Source of the DNA: Sulfurimonas sp.
GTDB lineage: Bacteria > Campylobacterota > Campylobacteria > Campylobacterales > Sulfurimonadaceae
Direction of reading: 5' to 3'
Assembly (NCBI GenBank): GCA_027083035.1
Contig: JALWSY010000168.1
Coordinates: 1 to 40,281, forward strand
Length of the DNA stretch: 40,281 nucleotides
The position numbers were made by a program, and so were the translations under genes. Positions within the stretch are counted from its first letter, which is position 1; every line of letters begins with the position of its first letter. Shown here one piece after another: positions 1 through 11,127 of the stretch. Under the pieces are notes generated by a model. That model was given only the letters and a program-made list of their open reading frames with translations, had not been told where the DNA came from and searched no databases.

Positions 1-212
1 TTGGGTGGGAGTTGGTACCATGAAAAGCCTGTAAAGTACTCAAAAGGGGCATCAAAGAGAATATAGTTTAAATCCTCCTGATCTAAAAAATCAAGAAGAG
101 CTAAAAAACCATCAGAGGAGTCTCCTCGCCCATGAAGAATAATCATCAATTTTTTAGAGGGTATTTTTGCAGGAATAAATTGGTTTTCTAGCTCTAAGTG
201 TTCAAAATTCAT
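1..212 (-). CDS. partial alpha/beta-hydrolase (phospholipase/carboxylesterase-like), 3' end outside window
   Basis: Minus strand from ATG at 212 reads [70 protein letters not shown]; contains LHGRGDSSDGF, typical of the oxyanion-hole region. ATGA overlap with upstream gene's stop. Confidence 0.65.
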   Translation of the reverse strand, partial: MNFEHLELENQFIPAKIPSKKLMIILHGRGDSSDGFLALLDFLDQEDLNYILFDAPFEYFTGFSWYQLPP

Positions 213-1153
213 TTTTTTCTTTTTCTTTTTAGATTTTCGCTTGGTATGTAAAATTCTAAATTTTGTAATTTTTTGAGAGAGACTTGATTCTTTTGTATAA
301 GTTGCTCAAGCCTCTTTTGTGTATCATCATCAAAAAGGAGTGCTACATCCTCTTTAGTAAGTGGTCTTTTATCTAAGGTATTGAGTATATCTGCATCACT
401 ATAAAAAGCATTATTTGCTTCTGCATGAATCCTTGATGCAATGTGAATAGGCAGAGAGGCATTAAAAAGCATAGAGAGTTCATGTAACTCTTTATAACTC
501 ACACCCATAACAGGATATGCAGGAGGTCTGTCAATCGTTCCTAGGTCAATGCGTGAGGCATTTATCTCAAGGAGTACATCATTGAGTTTTGCTACCTCCT
601 CTTTAGTGTCATTGAGTCCATGCACAAAGAGAATCTCGATAAAGAGTTTTCCCTTATAAATTTGGCTAAACTCTATAACCTTTTGGACAACTGCATTAAT
701 ATCTATGCTTTCGTGAGGTCGATCTATCTTTTTAAAGATATGACTACTGACTGCATCAAGGGAGAGTTTTACTTGGTCGAGTTTTAAAAGAGCATTAAAA
801 ATATCAGGATTCACTAATGATGCACTATTTGTAAGGATAAGAGTCTCTGTTTCGTTTTTTATACTATTTATCTCTTCTATAAGTTCATTAAGATAGGGAT
901 AGAGTGTAGGTTCACCATTGGCTGTAAGTGTTATCACATCTATCTTCTCGTCAAGATGTTTTTGCAACTCCTCTATAATCTCTTGAACTTGAATAGTTTC
1001 GCTTTGGGCAGAAACTGTAGCACTCGGGGCGAGTTCACAGTAGAGACAGTCAAAGTTACACTGTTTGGTAGTAGGGGAGAGGTCGATACCCAAACTCATG
1101 CCAAAACGGCGTGAGTTAATAGGTCCGAAAATTATACTATTTTTTACTGACAC
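209..1153 (-). CDS. radical SAM protein (COG0731-like)
   Basis: CNFDCLYC radical SAM cluster motif preceded by [21 protein letters not shown]. The ORF track start (1183) gives a 47 bp overlap with hemE; GTG at 1153 is a more plausible start. Confidence 0.8.
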   Translation of the reverse strand: MSVKNSIIFGPINSRRFGMSLGIDLSPTTKQCNFDCLYCELAPSATVSAQSETIQVQEIIEELQKHLDEKIDVITLTANGEPTLYPYLNELIEEINSIKNETETLILTNSASLVNPDIFNALLKLDQVKLSLDAVSSHIFKKIDRPHESIDINAVVQKVIEFSQIYKGKLFIEILFVHGLNDTKEEVAKLNDVLLEINASRIDLGTIDRPPAYPVMGVSYKELHELSMLFNASLPIHIASRIHAEANNAFYSDADILNTLDKRPLTKEDVALLFDDDTQKRLEQLIQKNQVSLKKLQNLEFYIPSENLKRKRKK

Positions 1154-2168
1154 GCTGGCACTCAGATACAAAGTGCTTTGCATTCTCTACAGGCACATCA
1201 GGAAGGATACCGTGACCCAAGTTAAAGATATGACGTTTTGTCTGCATAACGCTTTGAATATGCTCTACAGACTCTGTTGTTGCCTCTTTGGAGTAGAGAC
1301 GACAGGGTTCCATATTTCCTTGAAGGACATATTTGTCTCCAAGTTTCTCTTTTGCCAACTCCATAGGTGTAGCCCAGTCCACACCAAAAACATCAAAGTT
1401 CCCATAGACTCTATCATAAAAAGCAGGAATACCTTTTGGAAACATAATGATAGGAATATGCGGATACTTCTCTTTGAGATACTCAGCAATCTCTACCATA
1501 TACTTCCAAGAGAACTCATCATATTTTTCAGTCTCAATAGCAGCTGCCCAAGAGTCAAAGATTTGAACTACATCAATCCCTGCTTCAATCTGTTTTTCCA
1601 TATAGAGTTTTACAACCTCTGTAACTTTTGCTAAGATATTGTGCAGTAGTTCAGGGTTTGAGTACATCATTTTTTTGCAAACATTATAAGTTTTTGTTCC
1701 CTGTCCCTCTATCATGTAGGTTGCAAGTGTCCAAGGCGCTCCGGTAAAACCGATAAGTGCTTTATCCTCAGCAAGTTGCTCTTTTATAAGTTTAATAGTA
1801 TCATAGACATAAGTGAGTCTGCTTGCTGCTTCCTCACCTCCTATAAGTCTCTCTAAATCTGCCTGAGAAGCGATAGGGTCTGAAAACTTAGGACCCTCTC
1901 CTTTTACAAACGACAAATCCATTCCCATCTCATCAGGAATCACGAGGATATCACTAAAGAGTATAGCTGCATCAACGCCAACTATATCTACGGGCTGGAG
2001 TGTTACCTCACACGCTTTTTTTGGATCATGGCAGAGGTTTAAAAAGTTCCCAGCCTCCGCACGAACTGCCATATACTCTGGAAGATAACGCCCCGCTTGT
2101 CGCATCATCCACACAGGTGTGTAAGGTGTCTCTTTTCCTAAACATGCATCTACAAATATTTTACTCAT
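1137..2168 (-). CDS. hemE: uroporphyrinogen decarboxylase
   Basis: 343 aa; [52 protein letters not shown] motifs. Confidence 0.96.
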   Translation of the reverse strand: MSKIFVDACLGKETPYTPVWMMRQAGRYLPEYMAVRAEAGNFLNLCHDPKKACEVTLQPVDIVGVDAAILFSDILVIPDEMGMDLSFVKGEGPKFSDPIASQADLERLIGGEEAASRLTYVYDTIKLIKEQLAEDKALIGFTGAPWTLATYMIEGQGTKTYNVCKKMMYSNPELLHNILAKVTEVVKLYMEKQIEAGIDVVQIFDSWAAAIETEKYDEFSWKYMVEIAEYLKEKYPHIPIIMFPKGIPAFYDRVYGNFDVFGVDWATPMELAKEKLGDKYVLQGNMEPCRLYSKEATTESVEHIQSVMQTKRHIFNLGHGILPDVPVENAKHFVSECQRVSKK

Positions 2169-2330
2169 TATCTTATTATCCTTAATTTTATTTCATAAAA
2201 TGAAGGGAACCTTTTCCTATTCATTTATCACGAGAATGGAAGTAATTCCATTCTCTACGTTAACACTTGGTTTCCTTCAGCAGGAAGCTCATTGCACTAG
2301 TGCAATTTTATAAAAGTTTATTAAATCTTA

Positions 2331-2846
2331 TTAATGTTTGTGTCCAACTTTACTCAAAACAAATAAACCACCGGCTACTGCTGTGATAGAGAGGGCAAAA
2401 TAGAGCATCTCTAACGCACCATTGTACTCAGTATGTCCTACTTTTTGAAAAAAACCAACAACAAGTACCATTACAATGACTTTAGAGATTTTATCTTTGA
2501 GTTGGTCAAGGGAGTGAATAGCCAGAATTTTACTCTCCTTCTCATCTCCTTTTGCTGCATCAATATCTGAGATAAAGAGTTCATACAGACCAAAAGAGAA
2601 AATTATCATAACTACACCAATAAGATACAAATCGACTGCACCGATGATGCCACCAACAACATCTTCATGAAAATGTTTAGGGTGGAGATGGTTTATATAG
2701 GTGGAAATTACCATTTGCGCTGTATTATAAACATCAACAGAGGCTACAATAAAAAGCGCTACAGCGCCAATAAGACCAAAAACAACAGCCATGATGACCA
2801 TAAATCTTGAAGCCCAAAGAGTGCTTTCAAATGCCTTTTCCATCAT
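2331..2846 (-). CDS. YqhA/UPF0114-family membrane protein
   Basis: 171 aa, several TM segments, IVDLYLIG-like GAVDLYLIGVVMIIFSFGLYELFIS motif typical of the family. Confidence 0.7.
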   Translation of the reverse strand: MMEKAFESTLWASRFMVIMAVVFGLIGAVALFIVASVDVYNTAQMVISTYINHLHPKHFHEDVVGGIIGAVDLYLIGVVMIIFSFGLYELFISDIDAAKGDEKESKILAIHSLDQLKDKISKVIVMVLVVGFFQKVGHTEYNGALEMLYFALSITAVAGGLFVLSKVGHKH

Positions 2847-3884
2847 TTACTTGTTTCCTTCCATCTCTACCCATTTTTGAGCGATTCTCACTGCATTTGT
2901 CGCAGCACCAACGCGTAAGTTATCTGCTACAATAAACATATGGAGCATATTTTTAGAGAAGAGATCATTTCTGATACGCCCTACAAAAGTCTCATTCATA
3001 TCTACACAGGTTGCAGGCATAGGGTAGAGTGCCTCTTCGGGTTTATCTAAGATGACAATGTTTGGTGCTTTTGAGAGTAACTCTCTTGCCTCAGAAGCTT
3101 CCACCTCAGAGTCAAAGGTAAGCGTAAGTGCTTCAGCATGACCACGAAGTGTCGGTACACGCACACAGGTAGCACTTAGAGCTATGTCTTTGTGCATGAT
3201 TTTAGAGGTCTCATTGACCATCTTCATCTCCTCTTTTGTATATCCATTTTCAGTAAATACATCAATCTGAGGAATAACATTAAGTGCGATTTGTTGATTA
3301 AATGCCTTGTGTTCGGCATCTGAGAGTGTAAATGCAAAAAAGGATTGCATCTGATTTACAAGCTCCTCCATAGCACTCTTACCTGCACCACTTGTCGCTT
3401 GATATGTTGCTACATCAACACGCACCAAGTCATACGCCTCATCAAGAGGTTTGAGTGTCTGTACCATCTGAATAGTAGAACAGTTAGGGTTTGCAATGAT
3501 ACCTGTCTGCTGCCACTTTGCGATATCTTCAGGATTTACTTCAGGTACAACAAGGGGTGTATCTGCATCCATTCTAAAGTGAGAGGTGTTATCTATCACT
3601 ACAGCACCTGCTTTTACCGCTGCTGGGGCAAACTGCGCACTCACACTTCCACCTGCACTAAAGAGTGCTATATCTATCTCATACTCTTCAAATACACTCT
3701 CTGTAAGCTCGACAATATCAAGCTCTTCATCATTAAAACTTACTTTTTTTCCTACACTTCTTGCACTTGCAAGGGGTAGGAGTTTATTTAACGGAAAATC
3801 AATCTCCGAGAGAAGTGTTAGTATCTCCTCTCCAACAGCACCATTGGCACCCACTACCGCAACATTAAATCTTTTTTCACTCAT
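2847..3884 (-). CDS. asd: aspartate-semialdehyde dehydrogenase
   Basis: 345 aa; VAVVGANGAVGEEIL, NPNCSTIQMVQTLKPL, TYQATSGAGKSAMEEL, RVPTLRGHAEALT. Confidence 0.96.
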   Translation of the reverse strand: MSEKRFNVAVVGANGAVGEEILTLLSEIDFPLNKLLPLASARSVGKKVSFNDEELDIVELTESVFEEYEIDIALFSAGGSVSAQFAPAAVKAGAVVIDNTSHFRMDADTPLVVPEVNPEDIAKWQQTGIIANPNCSTIQMVQTLKPLDEAYDLVRVDVATYQATSGAGKSAMEELVNQMQSFFAFTLSDAEHKAFNQQIALNVIPQIDVFTENGYTKEEMKMVNETSKIMHKDIALSATCVRVPTLRGHAEALTLTFDSEVEASEARELLSKAPNIVILDKPEEALYPMPATCVDMNETFVGRIRNDLFSKNMLHMFIVADNLRVGAATNAVRIAQKWVEMEGNK

Positions 3885-3915
3885 CTCTATCTTCTCCTAT
3901 TTGTTTATGTTTTTT

Positions 3916-5055
3916 CTATTTTCGTACATCCAAAAAGAGTTCCTCTTTTTGAATCTCATCTGTTTCACTTAAGATGACAGAGCGCTCCACCACAGAGATA
4001 AGTTCTCTGATGTTTCCCGGCCATTTATACTCTAAAAGTTCACTTTTTGCTTCATTCGAGAAGACTTTTTGCTCAAATCCATACTTCTCACAGTTCTCAC
4101 GGCAGACAGCTTGGGCTATCTGGAGTATCTCATCTTTTCGCTCATGAAGTGGGGGAATATTCAGCGGAATAGTGTTAAGTCTGTAGTAGAGATCTTCCCT
4201 AAATTCACCATCTGCTATTTTCTGTGTCAGATCTGCATTGGTGGCTGAGATAATGCGGATATCTATTTTGATGCTCTTAGAAGAGCCAAGTCTGCGTACC
4301 TCTTTTTCTTGCAAGGCACGAAGTAGTTTTGCCTGAACAGCGTAGGGCATCTCTCCAATCTCATCTAAAAAGAGTGTACCCCCGTTTGCTAATTCAAACT
4401 GTCCCGCTTTTGCTTCAGTCGCATCAGTAAAGGCACCCTTTTCAAACCCAAAGAGTTCACTCTCTATAAGATTTTCAGGAATCGCAGCCATATTTATCGC
4501 TATAAAAGGTTTTTTTGCACGAGGGGAATTTTTGTGTATATATGTTGCAAAGACCTCCTTTCCAACACCACTCTCTCCAAGAAGCAGGATGCTAGCATCT
4601 GTTTTTGCTGCTTTATCTGCGATGTTTAGCACCTTGGTAAGCGCATCAGATGTTCCTAAAAAAGCACCTTTAGCGCTTCTTTTTTTAGGAGCAGCTTTTT
4701 TTACTTTGAGGATTTTATCTTCTCGCTTGATGGCTTCTATAAGGGCATCTATATCAAAGGGTTTGAGGAGAAAATCTTTGACTCCAAGATGAATAGACTC
4801 TATGGCCTTGGAGAGGGTGGCATTTCCTGTCATGATAATGACTTCATAACGGCCACCCAACTCTTTGACAAGTTCGATGCCATCCATACCCGGCATATTA
4901 ATGTCTGTAATAACTAAGTCGAAGCTATCATCTAAACCTTTGAGTGCATCTTTTGCATTCTTAAAAGTTTTGACTTCAAACTCTTTGAAATCGCCCATCG
5001 CGATTTCAAGAGACTTTCTCATATTAATATCATCTTCAACTATTGCGATTTTCAC
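3916..5055 (-). CDS. flgR: sigma-54-dependent response regulator, FlgR-like, lacking a C-terminal HTH
   Basis: Receiver domain (EDD, VITDINMPGMDG, K in LLKPFD), AAA+ with GESGVGKE, GAFTDATEAKAGQFE, GTLFLDEIGEMP; protein ends at ELFLDVRK soon after the AAA+ domain. Next to asd and FlgP/Q-like genes. Confidence 0.8.
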   Translation of the reverse strand: MKIAIVEDDINMRKSLEIAMGDFKEFEVKTFKNAKDALKGLDDSFDLVITDINMPGMDGIELVKELGGRYEVIIMTGNATLSKAIESIHLGVKDFLLKPFDIDALIEAIKREDKILKVKKAAPKKRSAKGAFLGTSDALTKVLNIADKAAKTDASILLLGESGVGKEVFATYIHKNSPRAKKPFIAINMAAIPENLIESELFGFEKGAFTDATEAKAGQFELANGGTLFLDEIGEMPYAVQAKLLRALQEKEVRRLGSSKSIKIDIRIISATNADLTQKIADGEFREDLYYRLNTIPLNIPPLHERKDEILQIAQAVCRENCEKYGFEQKVFSNEAKSELLEYKWPGNIRELISVVERSVILSETDEIQKEELFLDVRK

Positions 5056-5075
5056 AAACTATTCCTGATTAGAGC

Positions 5076-5465
5076 CTATTTTAAAGGTGAAATTATAGCG
5101 AAATTTTCATTAAAATCGACTTTGAAGCAAGTTGTCCTAAGTGTAAGGGTAGTAAATGAACGATACTGAAAATCTGTAGTTTTGCTGTGACTCTCAATAC
5201 TGAGTCCTAAGGTATGTAAAAAGTTGATAAACTCTTCACTATTTTTTTGAATAATAGTAGTGAGATTTTTCTCTCCATCACTCTCTAAAGAGATTGAAGC
5301 ATAAGGTTTCCCTTTACATTTAGTCATAGCATGAGAGATATCTAGAGTTTCATTGTAGAGAATGGCATTCTCTACTGTATATCTGTAAGATATGAGGTAT
5401 TCACCTGCATGAAGAGCAAGTGAGAAAAAAGAGAAGAGAAGAGTTACTTGAAGGCTTCGTAAGAT
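5076..5465 (-). CDS. flgQ: FlgQ-like secreted protein; probable start at a non-canonical AUC codon (the ORF track calls only 5076..5327)
   Basis: Frame open upstream of 5327 and encodes I-LRSLQVTLLFSFFSLALHA-GEYLISYRYTVENAILYNETLDISHAMTKC..., a classic signal peptide; no ATG/GTG/TTG in this stretch; GGAG lies 8 nt upstream of ATC (5465..5463). Position between flgP-like and flgR-like genes. Confidence 0.55.
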   Translation of the reverse strand: MLRSLQVTLLFSFFSLALHAGEYLISYRYTVENAILYNETLDISHAMTKCKGKPYASISLESDGEKNLTTIIQKNSEEFINFLHTLGLSIESHSKTTDFQYRSFTTLTLRTTCFKVDFNENFAIISPLK

Positions 5466-5938
5466 ACTACTATCTCCATCTCCACTTCACAGAGACCATC
5501 TTTAAAGGTAGTCTCAACGATATTTGCATTTTTTACCATCGCAGCAACTGCTGTTCTGACAGTAGAGCGTTTGACCATCATATTTTTAATGAGGTCTTGT
5601 CCATCAACACGAACACCTTTTACTTTTTCAGCAATAAGTCTGTACCCATCGGCAACTGCAGCTCTTTTTGCCAAAGCATAGGCTTGTGCAGGAGAGTCAG
5701 TATTGATAGGTGCAACTCCCTGACCGATTACACTTACTACCATAGTTTTGTTAATACCAAGCACAGACTCAGTATCACAAACACAACCTGCTGGCATGAC
5801 TACCTGATTAGAACATTCACAAGGTGAATTCATAGAAACACTCTCAGGAGTACCTTCCATCGAGCCTTCTTCATTTGCCATGAGAGAGGAAGTGGAAGCA
5901 ACTCCCAATAGTGCAGCTAATAATAATGAATATTTCAT
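5444..5938 (-). CDS. flgP: FlgP/LPP20-family-like exported protein
   Basis: 164 aa; N-terminal signal peptide; GVAPINTDSPAQAYALAKRAAVADGYRLIAEKVKGVRVDG typical of LPP20-type proteins; synteny gyrA-flgP-flgQ-flgR. Confidence 0.68.
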   Translation of the reverse strand: MKYSLLLAALLGVASTSSLMANEEGSMEGTPESVSMNSPCECSNQVVMPAGCVCDTESVLGINKTMVVSVIGQGVAPINTDSPAQAYALAKRAAVADGYRLIAEKVKGVRVDGQDLIKNMMVKRSTVRTAVAAMVKNANIVETTFKDGLCEVEMEIVVSYEAFK

Positions 5939-5979
5939 TGTAGAACCCTTTTTAATAATTAGCTACAAATAAGCAAATA

Positions 5980-8460
5980 CTATTCCAAGTCTAAAGTACC
6001 CTCCGCTTCACTCTCTGCATCATCCTCTTTTTCCTCTTTCGGACAGCGAGAGATACTTGCTACATCATCCCCTTTGACTATGTAAACTCCAGAGGTATTA
6101 CGGCTTGATTTTGAGATGGTCTGCATATCAACACGAATCATCTTACCACTCTTAGTAAGTGCCATCATATCCATGCCCTCATCCACCATAAGACATCCAA
6201 CGATATTTTTACCCGTTTTTGCAGTCATCTTCATAGCGATAACACCAGAACCACCACGGTTTGTAAGTCTATACTCACCCGCTTCTGTTCGTTTACCGAT
6301 ACCTTTTTCAGCTATCATAAGTATCTCTTGAGAATCATCAACGATAATATTCGCATCAACAACCTCGTCACCCTCATGCTTAAACTTAATACCACGCACA
6401 CCACGAGTTGAACGACCCTGATCACGCGTCTTTTCTATCTCAAACTTAATACACTGTGCATATTTTGTTACTATAAAGAGGTAGCGGATATTTTTGTCTG
6501 CTATTTTTGCGGTGATAAGTGCATCATCCTCATCAAGAACAATCGCTCTTACACCATTGCTTCTGATATTACTAAATTCACTTAGGTTTGTTCTCTTTAC
6601 TACACCATTTTTCGTAAAAAATACTAAACTTTTCTCTTCGCTAAAGTCTGTTGTCGGGATGATAGATTGAATCTTCTCATCTGCTACAAGGTTAATGAGG
6701 TTGACTACCGCTTTTCCTTTTGCTGTTCTGCTTCCCTCAGGGATTCTATAAACTTTTAACCAATGGAGTTGTCCACGATCTGTTACGAAGAGGAGTGTGT
6801 CATGTGTGTTACAAGTAAAGAAGTTCTCTATAAAGTCATCTTCGTAAGTAGTAACAGCAGTTTTGCCTTTGCCACCACGCTTTTGTTTCTCATAGGCTGC
6901 AAGTGGAACGCGTTTGATATAACCGCGGTGAGTGATTGTCACTACCATTGGCTCATTTGGTATAAGATCTTCGATATCTATGTCATCATAATCATCTTCA
7001 ATCTCTGTACGACGCTTCTCAGAGTAGGTCTCGAGTATTTCATCAAACTCCTCATCGATGATACCATGAAGCACCTCTTCACTTTTAAGGATAGACTCAA
7101 GATACTCGATGAGTTTCATTAGTTCTGCTAACTCATTCTCTATCTTCTCTATCTCAAGACCCGTTAGGCGTCCAAGTCTCATTGCAACGATGCTTGATGC
7201 TTGAATCTCACTAAAGTCAAACTCTGTTACAAGGTTCTCTTTTGCAGCTTCTTCACTATCTGATGCACGGATAACACGGATAACATCTTCGATGATATCT
7301 ATCGCTTTTTTAAGTCCCTCTAAGATATGCGCTCTTGCTTTTGCCTTTTCAAGGTCAAAGATAGTACGGCGGATAATGATAGTTTTACGGTGGTTGATAA
7401 AGTGCTTTAAGATATCAATAAGACCAAAAATTCTCGGCTCTTGATTTAAGATAGAGAGCATAATGATACCAAAGGTAACCTGCATAGAGGTCTGCTTAAA
7501 GAGATTGTTCAGCACTATTTCGCTCATGGCATCTTTTTTCAGTTCGACAACGACACGCATACCATCACGGTCAGACTCATCGCGAATAAGTGAGACGCCA
7601 TCTATCATCTTGTCCTTTACAAGGTTTGCAATGTTTTCGATAAGACGTGCTTTGTTTACTTGATATGGTAGCTCATCAATAACGATAATCTCTTTTTTTG
7701 CACTCTGTTCAATGTGTGTTTTTGCACGAACCTTAATGCGTCCGCGACCACTCTCATACGCATCCATAATACCTTTCTTACCAAAGATGATACCACCTGT
7801 TGGAAAGTCCGGTGCATGGATATGCTCCATAAGTTCTATAAGAGAGATATTTGGGTTGTGTAGAATAGCTTTAAGTCCATTCATAATCTCTACAGGGTTG
7901 TGTGGCGGAATATTTGTAGCCATACCAACAGCAATTCCTGAAGAGCCGTTTATGAGAAGGTTAGGCACGCGTGTAGGCATAACATCCGGCTCTTTTGTTG
8001 TACTGTCGTAGTTGTCTATCATATTAACAGTATTTTTCTCTAAATCTTTTAACAGTTCTCCTGCATACTTTGTCATGCGTGCTTCAGTATAACGCATAGC
8101 TGCAGCAGAGTCTCCATCTACAGAACCGAAGTTTCCTTGCCCATCAACAAGTTCCATACGCATAGAGAAGTCTTGCGCCATACGCACAAGTGCATCATAT
8201 ACTGCAGTATCACCATGAGGGTGGTACTGACCGATAACATCACCAACAATACGAGCAGACTTTTTATACTTTGCACCATGAGAGAGATTGAGCTTATCCA
8301 TAGCGTATAAAATTCTTCTATGAACAGGTTTAAGACCATCTCTAACATCTGGCAATGCACGTCCAACTATAACACTCATAGAGTAGTCAAGGTAAGAGTT
8401 CTGAAGTGTCTCTTCTATATTTATCTGTTGTATATCATCATTATCTAGCAAATTAGCCAT
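5980..8460 (-). CDS. gyrA: DNA gyrase subunit A
   Basis: 826 aa; [70 protein letters not shown] GyrA box. Confidence 0.98.
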   Translation of the reverse strand: MANLLDNDDIQQINIEETLQNSYLDYSMSVIVGRALPDVRDGLKPVHRRILYAMDKLNLSHGAKYKKSARIVGDVIGQYHPHGDTAVYDALVRMAQDFSMRMELVDGQGNFGSVDGDSAAAMRYTEARMTKYAGELLKDLEKNTVNMIDNYDSTTKEPDVMPTRVPNLLINGSSGIAVGMATNIPPHNPVEIMNGLKAILHNPNISLIELMEHIHAPDFPTGGIIFGKKGIMDAYESGRGRIKVRAKTHIEQSAKKEIIVIDELPYQVNKARLIENIANLVKDKMIDGVSLIRDESDRDGMRVVVELKKDAMSEIVLNNLFKQTSMQVTFGIIMLSILNQEPRIFGLIDILKHFINHRKTIIIRRTIFDLEKAKARAHILEGLKKAIDIIEDVIRVIRASDSEEAAKENLVTEFDFSEIQASSIVAMRLGRLTGLEIEKIENELAELMKLIEYLESILKSEEVLHGIIDEEFDEILETYSEKRRTEIEDDYDDIDIEDLIPNEPMVVTITHRGYIKRVPLAAYEKQKRGGKGKTAVTTYEDDFIENFFTCNTHDTLLFVTDRGQLHWLKVYRIPEGSRTAKGKAVVNLINLVADEKIQSIIPTTDFSEEKSLVFFTKNGVVKRTNLSEFSNIRSNGVRAIVLDEDDALITAKIADKNIRYLFIVTKYAQCIKFEIEKTRDQGRSTRGVRGIKFKHEGDEVVDANIIVDDSQEILMIAEKGIGKRTEAGEYRLTNRGGSGVIAMKMTAKTGKNIVGCLMVDEGMDMMALTKSGKMIRVDMQTISKSSRNTSGVYIVKGDDVASISRCPKEEKEDDAESEAEGTLDLE

Positions 8461-8583
8461 TAAAACACCCTATAATAGTTTAAAAAATATTGAGTAGATA
8501 ATACCAAAAATAGCCTTAAGAAAATGTTTAAGTATGCTTAAATTTTAAACAAAATTAGAGTGTATAAAAATTAATCACGATAG

Positions 8584-8631
8584 AAATATTTTCAAGAGTG
8601 ATTTGTGTCATACTTCGTTTTGAAAATATTT
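8584..8631 (+). promoter_or_regulatory. inverted repeat / hairpin in the amtB 5' leader
   Basis: AAATATTTTCAA (8584-8595) and its exact reverse complement TTGAAAATATTT (8620-8631), 24-nt spacer, ending just upstream of the AAAGGA ribosome-binding site of amtB. Confidence 0.6.
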
Positions 8632-8646
8632 ACATAAAGGATTCAC

Positions 8647-10294
<1,648 letters not shown>

Positions 10295-10314
10295 ATCTCC
10301 TCTTACTCAGATAT

Positions 10315-10341
10315 CTACACGCTCCATGCAGGAGTGTGTAG
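10315..10341 (+). terminator. hairpin after the PII gene (possible terminator)
   Basis: CTACACGCTCC / GGAGTGTGTAG, 11 bp stem with one G-T pair, 5-nt loop ATGCA; no immediate U-tract. Confidence 0.45.
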
Positions 10342-10393
10342 GCTCTCTCCTCTTTAACACTTCTGTAACACTCATTTTGATACTATCTGTTTC

Positions 10394-11125
10394 ATGAAGC
10401 GCCACTCAAACTCTTTTTTCTTATCGCTCTTTGTTCACCTCCTTATTTTACTCTTTTTGTTTTTTATCTATAAGCAGTTCAATGTAAAAAAAACTGTAAG
10501 TGAAGAGCAACTTACTTGCATACAACTTGATTGCCTTAGCTCTAAAGTTGCCCCTATAGCACCTCCTCAAAAGATGGTAAAGTCAAAAGAAAGAGTAGCG
10601 ATAAAAAAAGTAAAACCCAAACTAAAAAAGAAAGTAAAAAGAAAGAAGAAAATAGAGAAGAAAAAAGTAGCTCTCAAAAAAGAGAAAAAGGTCATTAAAG
10701 CAAAAGTAAGCAATATAGTAAAGCCAACTCCTCTAGTGCAAAAAAAGCAAGTAGAAAACAAATCTGTAATAAAACAACCAAGACTAGCAACTCCTTCTTC
10801 AAAAGTAGTTAAAAATCCTACAGTTGTAAAAACACTCTCGGCACAAGAGCAGTATATAAAAGAGAATTTGGCAAAAATTAGAACGCTTTTGCAAGAGAAC
10901 CTGTACTATCCAAGACGCGCAAGAAAAAGAGGAAAAGAGGGCGTTGTGAAAATTAAGTTCAGGCTCTCAAAAAGTGCAGAAATTTCAAATATACAAATTA
11001 TTGAGTCAAAGAGTGATATACTCAGTCATGGTGCGATAAAAACTTTAGAGAGTCTCTCTTTTAAACTCCCCCCTCCAAAGGAGGAGCTGATTTTGAATGT
11101 ACCTATCTCTTATAAACTGAGATAA
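10394..11125 (+). CDS. TonB-family energy transducer protein
   Basis: 243 aa; single N-terminal TM, charged linker, C-terminal YPRRARKRGKEGVVKIKFRLSKSAEISNIQIIESKSDILSHGAIKTLESLSFKLPPP (TonB C-terminal domain). Confidence 0.85.
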   Translation: MKRHSNSFFLSLFVHLLILLFLFFIYKQFNVKKTVSEEQLTCIQLDCLSSKVAPIAPPQKMVKSKERVAIKKVKPKLKKKVKRKKKIEKKKVALKKEKKVIKAKVSNIVKPTPLVQKKQVENKSVIKQPRLATPSSKVVKNPTVVKTLSAQEQYIKENLAKIRTLLQENLYYPRRARKRGKEGVVKIKFRLSKSAEISNIQIIESKSDILSHGAIKTLESLSFKLPPPKEELILNVPISYKLR

Positions 11126-11127
11126 AA

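Noticed and set aside
1065-1634. 189-aa plus-strand ORF antisense to hemE
   Set aside because: Shadow ORF; no family signature, Cys/Leu-rich composition, complete overlap with a clear hemE gene.
3345-3972. Two plus-strand ORFs antisense to asd
   Set aside because: Low-complexity Ser/Thr/Cys translations on the complement of a conserved gene; artefactual.
6763-8011. Several plus-strand ORFs antisense to gyrA
   Set aside because: gyrA frame is unambiguous; antisense frames show no recognisable domains or SD-led starts.
10567-10761. 64-aa Phe-rich minus-strand ORF
   Set aside because: Simple consequence of reading the Lys codon tract of TonB in antisense (TTT/TTC runs).
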